From an uncultured Eubacterium sp. (GTDB taxonomy: Bacteria; Bacillota; Clostridia; Peptostreptococcales; Anaerovoracaceae), in contig CANBFZ010000016.1 in the NCBI GenBank assembly GCA_947367725.1, forward strand, positions 1-13,178: DNA of 13,178 nt, given 5' to 3'. Each line of letters begins with the position of its first letter. The first letter of the stretch is position 1. The notes beneath the pieces were generated by a model. The model was not told the DNA's origin. It saw only the letters and a list, made by a program, of their open reading frames with translations, and did not search any database. Below are positions 1 to 5,466 of the stretch, one piece after another. Made by a program: the position numbers and the translations under genes.

Positions 1-1
1 G

Positions 2-604
2 GCGTTTGCAAAGTACATGCGCAGTGCAGGTGTTGCGGTGGTCACCGATGCAGACAGCCGCAACAATATCAACATGGTAGCGCAGGTGGCGAAAGCCAAC
101 CGGGAAAAGACGGAAGTCTTCATTTCCCTGCACTGTGATTACTACAAAGCGCCGTCCGGAACGATGCCGCTATATGTATCAAAAGAAGGTAAGAAGCTGG
201 CAAAATGTCTCAATGATGCAGTGATGGCACGGATGGACATGAAGACCAGAGGATTGACAAAGCGGACAGATTTGTATGAACTGACGGCGACCGATATGCC
301 GGCGTGTATTTTTGAGACCGGTTCTATCAAAGCAGATCTGAAAAGGCTGAAAGACGCTGAAAATTATGGATTTGCGCTGGCGATGGGATTATGTCAGTAT
401 CTGGGCGTTGACATGGCTTTTGACGTAAAGACAAGAGGGAAGCTGATTGTGCGAAAAACCTCAATGCTAGCGTCGCCGAAGCTGCGATACCTGGAAAAGG
501 GCAAGAGTTACAAAATTGTCAAAACCAACAAGAAGGGCACCAGAGGAAAGCTGGCGCAGGGCGGCTGGATTACCATTACAGGCAAGTATGCCAAAATTTT
601 GTAA
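2..604 (+). CDS. Phage endolysin, N-acetylmuramoyl-L-alanine amidase (Amidase_3 type) with C-terminal SH3-like domain; 5' end cut by window
   Basis: The frame is open from base 2, so the N-terminus lies outside the window; the ATG at 17 is internal. Family knowledge: Amidase_3 enzymes are zinc hydrolases that cut the MurNAc to L-Ala bond of peptidoglycan, here to lyse the host. Seen: the motif ISLHCD (His at about residue 39 counting from the ATG at 17) fits the second half of the zinc site, and PACIFETGSI fits the conserved catalytic Glu segment. The first His/Glu ligands would lie upstream. After a short hinge at GVDMAFDVKTRG, the last 55 or so residues (GKLIVRKTSML to GGWITITGKYAKIL) look like a bacterial SH3 wall-binding domain. 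An amidase just before tail genes is an unusual position; lysins usually follow the tail module. It could belong to an adjoining unit. The family is confident. Confidence 0.85.
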   Translation, partial: AFAKYMRSAGVAVVTDADSRNNINMVAQVAKANREKTEVFISLHCDYYKAPSGTMPLYVSKEGKKLAKCLNDAVMARMDMKTRGLTKRTDLYELTATDMPACIFETGSIKADLKRLKDAENYGFALAMGLCQYLGVDMAFDVKTRGKLIVRKTSMLASPKLRYLEKGKSYKIVKTNKKGTRGKLAQGGWITITGKYAKIL

Positions 605-692
605 AGACAGCGCAAGAGTGTGCATCGGGTACATAAAAAGATGATACACTGTGTATGGTGAAAAGACGCATCAGGCAGCACGCAGAAACAGA

Positions 693-727
693 ACAGGCGG
701 GGCACGCCGCGCCGCCTGTCTTTCTGA
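693..727 (+). terminator. G+C-rich hairpin, possible terminator after the endolysin gene
   Basis: ACAGGCGG (693-700) pairs perfectly with CCGCCTGT (712-719), and CTTTCTG follows. The stem is strong, but the T-run is short and broken by C. It is a plausible intrinsic terminator for the lysin transcript, not a certain one. It could also be part of a larger structure with the tRNA-like element just downstream. Confidence 0.4.
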
Positions 728-732
728 ATTTG

Positions 733-779
733 GCGGGTAAGGGATTTTGCAGGCAGTTCGATTCTGCCGCCCGCAGCCA
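733..779 (+). other. tRNA-like 3' half: T arm, acceptor strand, discriminator and CCA
   Basis: Seen: GGCAG (752-756), loop TTCGATT (757-763) and CTGCC (764-768) form a perfect 5-bp T arm with a canonical T loop. It is followed without a gap by a 7-nt acceptor-like strand GCCCGCA (769-775), discriminator G776 and CCA (777-779). Upstream, GCGGGU (733-738) can pair with GCCCGC (769-774), closing a minihelix. No D arm or proper anticodon arm can be fitted in the right register, and no 5' acceptor strand lies at full tRNA distance. Possible readings: a tRNA remnant, a tRNA 3' end kept as an attachment core, or a tRNA-mimicking RNA element. Confidence 0.5.
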
Positions 780-816
780 AAACTAAGCTTAGTGATAGAT
801 GATATCTGCAGCGGGG

Positions 817-843
817 CGGAAAGCGCGCGATTCCGTTTTGTTT
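817..843 (+). terminator. Terminator-like hairpin upstream of the tail module
   Basis: CGGAA (817-821) pairs with TTCCG (831-835) around a GCGCGC-containing loop, followed by TTTTGTTT. The stem is only 5 bp, so termination may be weak or partial. It lies about 45 bases before the next start codon. Confidence 0.3.
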
Positions 844-888
844 GCAGGACAAAGAAAAGAGAAGCCGAAATAGCAAAGGAGGGAATGT

Positions 889-1335
889 ATGGAGAAGAGA
901 GAGACGAGCGCCCAGGGATTTAAACAGAAAGCGCTGGCGATGATTGCAGACTGCACTGCGATTACAGATGCCATCGGCGAGACAGACACACAGGCGATTT
1001 TTCCCTATGGAGTCGTGCCGGAAGATGCAGGTGGTCAAAAATGCTGTATTAGCGTGGAGGAAGCCGTCAGCGGGATCTCAGAAGCAAATCCTTTTTATAA
1101 AAAGGCGCTGCTGGTGATCACCATCTGGTGCCGCAGGGCAGATATTGAACAGGACGGCATCAACCGCATGGATATCATTGAGGAAGAACTGGATCGGCTG
1201 TTCAATCGTTTTCAAAGCGTAGGAAGAGGGGATATGAAACTGATTTCCAGCTGGGAAGAAACCGCGGGAAGTGTGTATAACAAACGTATTATGCGTTTTC
1301 AGTCGATGGAACCTCTGCGCGGGACAGGTGCTTAA
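889..1335 (+). CDS. Probable tail-completion / head-tail joining (neck) protein, 148 aa
   Basis: The start is fixed by AAAGGAGGG five bases before the ATG. The protein is acidic to neutral with no signal peptide or membrane segment. Seen: an N-terminal helix-like stretch, a central region with hydrophobic strands (KKALLVITIWCRRADIEQD), a helical stretch (INRMDIIEEELDRLFNRFQ), then strands ending NKRIMRFQSMEPL. Small alpha/beta proteins of this size just upstream of the major tail gene are usually tail terminator or tail-completion proteins, which cap the tube and join it to the head. I assign the role mainly from position and length; no diagnostic motif is visible. The stop is followed one base later by the next ATG (TAACATG), which suggests translational coupling. 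It could instead be a minor capsid protein. Confidence 0.6.
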   Translation: MEKRETSAQGFKQKALAMIADCTAITDAIGETDTQAIFPYGVVPEDAGGQKCCISVEEAVSGISEANPFYKKALLVITIWCRRADIEQDGINRMDIIEEELDRLFNRFQSVGRGDMKLISSWEETAGSVYNKRIMRFQSMEPLRGTGA

Positions 1336-1336
1336 C

Positions 1337-2080
1337 ATGACAGCACAGCCCAAAATTTCTCTGCTTCGCGGAGAAGCCTATGCAGTCAATGAAACCATTA
1401 CAATTTATCATCCGACCATAAGGGAAATTGCCGCCTATGGGGAGGAAGCTTACTGGCGCCTTGTCAGCCTTTTGACAGCGACTCCTTTTGACTATAAAGT
1501 GGCTCTTTTCGACATGGGAATTGACTACGAAGAAATCACAGATTTTACGCTGTTTATCATGCTGACGCAGAATCTGTCCAAAGAAGAAACGAAGATTTTA
1601 TTTGGAGAACTTGACTTTTCGCGGTTTCAGGTATTTACCAGGCGGCAGGTGGAAAGCCAGGAGGAAGATATCGTTTTGCGGGATGCAGAAGCAGACATTA
1701 TTATTGATGAGATTATCTATCAGGTAATCACAGCGCATCTGCGCAGCATGCACAGGACAAAGGTAAATCAGCGGAAACCTGGCAATGCGGTAACTAAGAA
1801 AATCTATATTGAAGAGGACAGAAGAGCGCAGGTCCGAAACCAGAATCAGATGTTTTCATCGCTGCTGGCGCCGCTGATTTCAGGTCTTGTAAATTGTGCT
1901 GATTTCAAGTACACCTATGAAACTGTATGGGATTTACACCTGTACGCCTTTCTTGACGCCGCATATCGGATCAGGAAACTGCAGAATTACAGGAATCTGA
2001 TGACGGGTATTTATACGGGCAATATAGATGCCAAATCGATTTCCGACAAACAATTGGATTGGCTTGGGGACATAGAATGA
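1337..2080 (+). CDS. Uncharacterised phage structural or assembly protein, 247 aa
   Basis: I do not recognise this family. The start at 1337 sits one base after the previous stop, so translation is probably coupled; the same frame is open upstream to an ATG at 1271, but that start would lie inside the previous gene. Seen: no signal peptide or membrane helix. The sequence is rich in amphipathic helix-like stretches with many Glu, Asp and Arg. It includes two aromatic patches (HPTIREIAAYGEEAYWRLVS and YETVWDLHLYAFLDAAYRIR) and a basic middle (LRSMHRTKVNQRKPG). Lying between the putative neck protein and the major tail protein, it should act in tail or neck assembly. Helical scaffold- or chaperone-like proteins can look like this, but that is a guess. 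It ends 33 bases before the next ATG. Confidence 0.6.
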   Translation: MTAQPKISLLRGEAYAVNETITIYHPTIREIAAYGEEAYWRLVSLLTATPFDYKVALFDMGIDYEEITDFTLFIMLTQNLSKEETKILFGELDFSRFQVFTRRQVESQEEDIVLRDAEADIIIDEIIYQVITAHLRSMHRTKVNQRKPGNAVTKKIYIEEDRRAQVRNQNQMFSSLLAPLISGLVNCADFKYTYETVWDLHLYAFLDAAYRIRKLQNYRNLMTGIYTGNIDAKSISDKQLDWLGDIE

Positions 2081-2113
2081 TCGCCCGAGCAGAAAAATTA
2101 GGAGGTAACACAT

Positions 2114-2893
2114 ATGTTTAATGTAGAAAATTTAATTATCAACAGAATTCTGAGAGGTACACTCTTTGACAAAGCAACGGGAGAAGTGCTTTTCTCCATC
2201 GATCAGATCAGTGATCCGTCTCTGGAATGTTCTGGCGAGCAGGTATTCGTCAACGATTCCATGGGGCAGAAAATCGCAGCTTTTGACAGAACAAAAGACG
2301 CCAAATTTACTGGCTCCAACGCTGTCATTAATTTTGGCCTGATGGCTGCGCAGCTGGGATCTGACAAGGAAGTGGCTGACGCTGACAAGAAAATCATCGT
2401 GCCGGCATTTGAACTGATTGAAGTAAAGGACGCAGCAAAGGTGACACTGGCAAATGAACCTTACGGCGAACTGAAGTACATCTATTCTACGCACTCGGAT
2501 AAGAGCAAAAACAAAGCGTATCCGGCTGCAATGGAAGCAGGCGCAGAAGCCTTTTCTATCACTGGAAAGGAAATTACGCTGCCGACCGGCGCATTCCAGG
2601 TTGGCGATTATGTTGCGGTATGGTATGACAGAGAATCTGCAGAAGCAGTGAAAGTGACCAATACTGCGGAACATTTTGCAAAGGGTGGTAAGTTCGTACT
2701 GGAAGTATTGGCAGCCGATGTATGTGATGTGAATACAGAATATTACGCTTATGTAATCTTTAACAATGCGAAAATGGACAACGCGGTGACACTGACATTG
2801 ACCAATGAAGCAAAACACGGCTTTACTGTCAATGCAATGCAGGACTACTGTTCTCCGACCAAGGAGCTGTTCACCATCGCTATTGCAAAATAA
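2114..2893 (+). CDS. Probable major tail (tube) protein, 259 aa
   Basis: GGAGG at 2101-2105, eight bases before the ATG, fixes the start. The protein looks like a tube subunit: mostly strand-type segments, no signal peptide, one start-to-end soluble domain, and a length usual for siphovirus major tail proteins. The N-terminus (FNVENLIINRILRGTLFDK) is followed by a segment about a cargo or state label (EVLFSIDQISDPSLECSG). The C-terminal half has strand-rich repeats ending TLTLTNEAKHGF and a short tail (SPTKELFTIAIAK). Position supports it: a neck-type gene before it, and a chaperone-type gene plus tape measure after it. Family knowledge: such subunits stack as hexameric rings around the tape measure. 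No diagnostic motif was seen, so a different structural role is possible. Confidence 0.65.
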   Translation: MFNVENLIINRILRGTLFDKATGEVLFSIDQISDPSLECSGEQVFVNDSMGQKIAAFDRTKDAKFTGSNAVINFGLMAAQLGSDKEVADADKKIIVPAFELIEVKDAAKVTLANEPYGELKYIYSTHSDKSKNKAYPAAMEAGAEAFSITGKEITLPTGAFQVGDYVAVWYDRESAEAVKVTNTAEHFAKGGKFVLEVLAADVCDVNTEYYAYVIFNNAKMDNAVTLTLTNEAKHGFTVNAMQDYCSPTKELFTIAIAK

Positions 2894-2905
2894 GGGGGAT
2901 CGCGA

Positions 2906-3205
2906 ATGGCAGGAACGCAGAACAATCACACCTGTATCCTGTGCGGCGCCGCTTACTATGCCTGTGATGACTGCAGTAGAGTCAAGAGCTACACTGCGTG
3001 GCGAACAGTCTGCTGCAGTCGGCAGCATTATCTAATCTATATGGTGCTGAAAAGTTATCAGGCAGGTCTGACAGACGCCGAAACTGCCTGCAAGGAATTG
3101 GTAGACTTAGGGATTTCCCGAGAAAAGACAGATGAATGGACAGAAGGCGCAAAACACCTCCTTGCGGAGATTTTTGCCCAAACAATAAGTAGTAAGAACA
3201 GATAG
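2906..3205 (+). CDS. Small zinc-finger phage protein, 99 aa
   Basis: The start at 2906 follows AGGGGG by eight bases and lies 12 bases after the previous stop. Seen: C10-x2-C13 and C20-x2-C23, then C36, C37 and H41, enough to hold one or two zinc ions in the first 45 residues. A helical tail follows (MVLKSYQAGLTDAETACKELVDLG). Short proteins with a CxxCG...CxxC head and a helical tail, sitting in virion-gene clusters, are common in Firmicutes phages; their function is not established to my knowledge. Here it lies between the tube gene and the chaperone/tape measure genes, so a regulatory or assembly role is possible. A terminator-like hairpin starts six bases after its stop, so it is likely the last gene of the upstream transcript, or partly so. 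Confidence 0.75.
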   Translation: MAGTQNNHTCILCGAAYYACDDCSRVKSYTAWRTVCCSRQHYLIYMVLKSYQAGLTDAETACKELVDLGISREKTDEWTEGAKHLLAEIFAQTISSKNR

Positions 3206-3210
3206 GAGCA

Positions 3211-3249
3211 GAAAACAGGGAGCATGGTAGTACATGACTCCCTGTTTTC
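3211..3249 (+). terminator. Strong terminator-like hairpin, possibly bidirectional
   Basis: GAAAACAGGGAG (3211-3222) is perfectly repeated in inverse as CTCCCTGTTTTC (3238-3249), a 12-bp stem. Its loop can fold again (ATG 3224-3226 with CAT 3233-3235). The A-rich 5' side and T-rich 3' side would allow termination in both directions. It begins six bases after the zinc-finger gene. In a late phage operon, complete termination here would cut off the tape measure genes, so either read-through occurs or a downstream start exists. Confidence 0.65.
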
Positions 3250-3466
3250 ATAACATGGAAACTATCGATGTTCGATAGTTCCGTATGTTTCAACGCATAC
3301 TTTGTATGCGCCTACACGCATTGTATTCGCTATGCTGACCTTTTTGCCTGACCAGGCAAAGCTGGGGCAAAAGGGCAAGAAACGTACCTTGCGAAGTGTC
3401 GCCCTGAAATCGGCGACATGTGTGCATAGGAATCTTTGCTTATTTTATAACGAAGGAGATGAGAAT
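3250..3466. repeat. Non-coding leader with four further perfect inverted repeats
   Basis: After the terminator-like hairpin there are four more perfect stems in about 160 bases. They are AACTATCGA/TCGATAGTT (3260-3268/3272-3280), CGCATAC/GTATGCG (3294-3300/3304-3310), TTTGCCTG/CAGGCAAA (3343-3350/3353-3360) and TGTCGCC/GGCGACA (3397-3403/3412-3418). The stems differ from each other, so this is not a CRISPR array or a simple repeat. No gene is supported: the frame that is open from 3302 into the next gene has no ribosome binding site at its start. It may be a structured leader RNA for the chaperone and tape measure genes, or a remnant of a small mobile element. Confidence 0.5.
3453..3458 (+). 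promoter_or_regulatory. Ribosome binding site that decides the chaperone-type gene start
   Basis: AAGGAG lies eight bases before the ATG at 3467. No comparable site precedes the in-frame ATG at 3302, which argues for the shorter protein. Confidence 0.8.
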
Positions 3467-4048
3467 ATGAAACTAATGACGAAGAAAGAGATGAAAGTTT
3501 TAGATAAAGTCGTATCAGGAGATTTAACCGGAACCTTTCAGGTTTCCGGAGACGAAGATGCGGCAGCATGTGTCGTGCAGTACCGCAGACGAATTTCTAT
3601 GGAAAAAATGCTGATGATGGTAGATACGGTGGCTTATGCAGCAACCTGTGACGAAGATTACAATCCTATTGCGAGAGACATGATGCTGTCTCGCTTTATA
3701 TTAGAATACTTTACCAATATCCCAGTGCCGATGGATAAACAGCAGAGGGATTCTCAGGTGGCTGATTTGGCGAAATGTTATGCCTATGTATTTCAGACAG
3801 GACTATATCAGCAATTGATGGTAGACACAGAGCTTCCCTTTATTGAAGGCTATATCGATAAGAGACTTGCCTTTGCAATCGAAGAGCAGCATGGCATGAA
3901 CCATCTGGCTGGTAAAGTGGAACAGTTACTGGAAGAAGCGCTAGTTTCTTGGCGGAATCTTTCCGCACAGATTGAAGCGCAGGCAGAGATGCAGTCTGGT
4001 CAGGCATCGAGAAATGCAGCGGAGATAGAGAAAAAGGAATTGTCCTAA
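3467..4048 (+). CDS. Probable tail assembly chaperone, 193 aa
   Basis: The start is chosen from AAGGAG eight bases upstream. The protein is soluble and mostly helical: an N-terminal MTKKEMKVLDKVVSG, a Met-rich helix (EKMLMMVDTVAYAA), an aromatic middle (RFILEYFTNIPVPMD) and a Gln/Glu-rich C-terminal helix (AQIEAQAEMQSGQ). It sits directly before the tape measure gene, where siphoviruses encode the chaperone that coats the tape measure until the tube is built. The role is inferred from position and helical character. Near its 3' end the bases GAAAAAG could permit some -1 slippage, but the shifted frame stops after 14 codons at 4078-4080, so no classical G/GT fusion is apparent. A 106-base gap separates it from the tape measure start. 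Confidence 0.6.
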   Translation: MKLMTKKEMKVLDKVVSGDLTGTFQVSGDEDAAACVVQYRRRISMEKMLMMVDTVAYAATCDEDYNPIARDMMLSRFILEYFTNIPVPMDKQQRDSQVADLAKCYAYVFQTGLYQQLMVDTELPFIEGYIDKRLAFAIEEQHGMNHLAGKVEQLLEEALVSWRNLSAQIEAQAEMQSGQASRNAAEIEKKELS

Positions 4049-4144
4049 TGCTGTGTGACGGAGAAAATGACAGGATTTAGTTTAAAAAGTATTGAAAGTG
4101 TCAGAAATGGAATTCCATAAACTGAAAAGAAGTTACCAAAAGAA

Positions 4145-4150
4145 AGGAGG
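4145..4150 (+). promoter_or_regulatory. Ribosome binding site for the tape measure gene
   Basis: AGGAGG ends four bases before the ATG at 4155. This favours 4155 over the in-frame ATGs at 4092 and 4107, which lack a good site. The spacing is slightly short but usable. Confidence 0.7.
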
Positions 4151-4154
4151 ACAT

Positions 4155-4518
4155 ATGGTAGAAAGTAAAACAAAGCAGACGGTGAAAGCTGAGGTTGTCA
4201 TTGACAACAAAGAAGCCCTTGCAAAGCAAGTGCAGAAAGAACTGGAACAGGCAGTTGCGAAATCAACGAGCAAATTGCACACTGCACCGCTGGAAGTAGG
4301 CGTGAAACTGTCACAGAAGGATATCTCGCGGATGAAAGCGGAATTAAAGGATTTACATGTTGCAATTCCGAAGATTCAGCAGACCGTTGAGGTGAAGGTG
4401 AAACCGAAGGTGGATGATAAAGCACTTTTATCAATTCCGCAAACGCTTGGTAGTTTGTCAATGATAATGCCAGATTGGCTTAAGAAAAACGATATCATAG
4501 GTAAAAGATTTGCCCGCT
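4155..4518 (+). CDS. Tape measure protein, 5' exon (residues 1-121 and first base of codon 122)
   Basis: The exon codes for a charged, soluble N-terminal region with alternating strand- and helix-like pieces (VKAEVVIDNKEALAKQVQ, EVGVKLSQKDISRMKAEL, VEVKVKPKVDDKALLSI). This is usual for the start of Clostridial-type tape measure proteins. Read without splicing, the frame runs only to TAG at 4533-4535, giving a 126-residue product ending RLPQVC. That is far too short, and the tape measure body continues in another frame about 950 bases downstream. The predicted 5' splice site is after U4518, a G-U wobble in the P1 pairing of the group I intron. Spliced to U5483 it restores the frame with a Leu codon (UUA) at the junction. 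The exact splice base is inferred from pairing and not proven. Confidence 0.7.
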
Positions 4519-4890
4519 TACCGCAAGTCTGTTAGGCAAGCGTTAGGCTGTCAGCCATGTAGCTGATATGAAGCTTTCAAATTGCTGGAACAGGCTAAAG
4601 CCTGCAAGACCAAAGCGGAATCGGAAACGATAGACGTCATGGTGGGAAACCCAGAAAAAACATGCAGGATGGTATAGGCTGAGAAAAAGCCGCTGAAAGA
4701 TAGCGGTGCTAAGTACTGTAAAATGCCAAATCAGCAGCCAAGCCCCTAAACGTAAATTGCAAGGGGAAGGTTCAACGACTGTAAGGAAGCCGGAGTTATC
4801 TGATAGATAGCTTTGAAGAGACAGTCTGAACTGCAGGGAGAGCCTGCAGAGCAGGGATGAAGTGCCCTGCCGCCGTAATGATTGAAATTG

Positions 4891-4918
4891 AAAAAGAAAA
4901 AGGCGCAGAAAGCGCCTT
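4891..4918 (-). terminator. Intrinsic terminator of the antisense zinc-ribbon gene
   Basis: Read on the minus strand, AAGGCGC (4918 down to 4912) and GCGCCTT (4906 down to 4900) form a 7-bp stem with a 5-nt loop, followed by a T-rich run (4900-4891, continuing into more T). It lies 26 bases past the stop codon at 4944 and just outside the ribozyme core, whose P9.1 ends at 4870. Transcripts of the antisense gene should therefore end before copying the core. Confidence 0.8.
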
Positions 4919-4943
4919 CGTATACTGAATAGATGTGAAAGGA

Positions 4944-5414
4944 TTAACGTTGCCATTTGTAACCGCAATTTTTGCAGACGTTACGATATCCGGTAGCAAC
5001 TAAACCATCACCGGAATCCCAGCCGTAGCCAGAGGCTCCAACGCCGTTTGAACCATATTCGTAGCCGCCGCGGGTATTGATATTGGTGGAAAAACAACGC
5101 GGGCAGTGAAGACCAGAGGGAATAGCAGTTCTCTGAAGAACTTCCCTTTCCATTTCGGGATCGTATGAGCCTAAAGGGTCAATGACCTGTTTGCGCACGA
5201 ACTCAAAAACATCTTCAAAGTCAAAGTACTCAGAATTTGGAAGTTTAGCGGGGGCATCAGGCATTTGATCAAGAGCAGCTTCCCATTCTTCGTAGGATTT
5301 GCCTGTATCGATGACTTTACCACCACAGTCGGAACAACGCTGGACGGTGCCAACTTCCAAATCATCTGGCATAGCACACCTATTACACATAAATAGATGG
5401 ATTTTTTTCTCCAT
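4944..5414 (-). CDS. Double zinc-ribbon protein of unknown function, antisense inside the intron, 156 aa
   Basis: The ATG (complement of 5412-5414) is preceded by GAGGTGAGG. Seen: a first ribbon with C10-x2-C13 and C27-x2-C30 (CNRC, CSDCGG); an acidic helical middle (residues about 40-95, EEWEAALDQMP, FEDVFEFVRKQVIDP); and a second ribbon with C104-x2-C107 and C147-x2-C150 (CPRC, CKNCGYKW) flanking a Gly-rich loop (about residues 116-142). Zinc ribbons of this C-terminal form occur in many small Firmicutes phage and mobile-element proteins, generally without known function. It has no LAGLIDADG, GIY-YIG or HNH motif, so it is not an evident homing endonuclease. It is the only minus-strand gene in the window and has its own promoter and terminator, as expected of a moron. 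A nucleic-acid- or protein-binding role is plausible but unproven. Confidence 0.85.
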   Translation of the reverse strand: MEKKIHLFMCNRCAMPDDLEVGTVQRCSDCGGKVIDTGKSYEEWEAALDQMPDAPAKLPNSEYFDFEDVFEFVRKQVIDPLGSYDPEMEREVLQRTAIPSGLHCPRCFSTNINTRGGYEYGSNGVGASGYGWDSGDGLVATGYRNVCKNCGYKWQR

Positions 5415-5437
5415 GAATCCTCACCTCGCTTTCATTC

Positions 5438-5466
5438 AGTATATCATCATCTAAATGCTTTTTCAA
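5438..5466 (-). promoter_or_regulatory. Housekeeping-type promoter for the antisense zinc-ribbon gene
   Basis: On the minus strand, TTGAAA (complement of 5461-5466) and TATACT (complement of 5438-5443) are separated by exactly 17 bases, close to the SigA consensus TTGACA/TATAAT. The start codon follows 23 bases after the -10 box. The whole promoter lies inside the predicted intron, 16 bases from its 3' end. Confidence 0.75.

Larger units (their letters stand above)
605..888. other. Non-coding spacer between endolysin and tail genes
   Basis: This 284-base stretch has no credible gene. It contains a G+C-rich inverted repeat (693-719), a tRNA-like 3' half (733-779), a short palindrome CTAAGCTTAG (783-792) and a terminator-like hairpin (817-840). 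The ribosome binding site of the next gene (AAAGGAGGG, about 875-883) closes it. I see no convincing -35/-10 pair on the + strand. It breaks the otherwise tight packing of the window, so it may be a module junction. Confidence 0.6.

Noticed and set aside
693..779. A complete tRNA gene ending at 779
   Set aside because: The 3' half is perfect, but no 5' acceptor strand, D arm or 5-bp/7-nt anticodon arm can be placed at the right distances.
508..1038. 176-residue minus-strand reading frame across the lysin end and spacer
   Set aside because: Its composition is random-like (Leu/Arg/Cys/Phe-rich), and it overlaps the tRNA-like element and two supported genes.
2132..3028. 298-residue minus-strand reading frame opposite the major tail gene
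   Set aside because: It is a shadow of the + strand gene. It is Cys/His/Phe-rich in a way typical of antisense reading, and has no supporting ribosome binding site that I can see.
3302..3466. N-terminal extension of the chaperone-type protein starting at 3302
   Set aside because: There is no ribosome binding site at 3302, the segment is full of hairpins and its translation looks non-protein-like. AAGGAG before 3467 is convincing.
3250..3466. CRISPR array or direct-repeat array
   Set aside because: The stems are palindromic and all different from each other; there is no repeated unit with spacers.
4029..4080. Programmed -1 frameshift at GAAAAAG to make a G/GT-type chaperone fusion
   Set aside because: The heptamer is not canonical and the shifted frame stops after 14 codons, so no second domain would be added.
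4092..4154. Upstream in-frame ATGs at 4092 and 4107 for the tape measure gene
   Set aside because: They lack a Shine-Dalgarno site, while AGGAGG lies just before 4155. The extra residues would be translated from the ribosome binding site region itself.
4944..5414. Antisense protein as an HNH-type homing endonuclease
   Set aside because: Its cysteine pairs could resemble the zinc frame of HNH enzymes, but no His-Asn-His core can be found.
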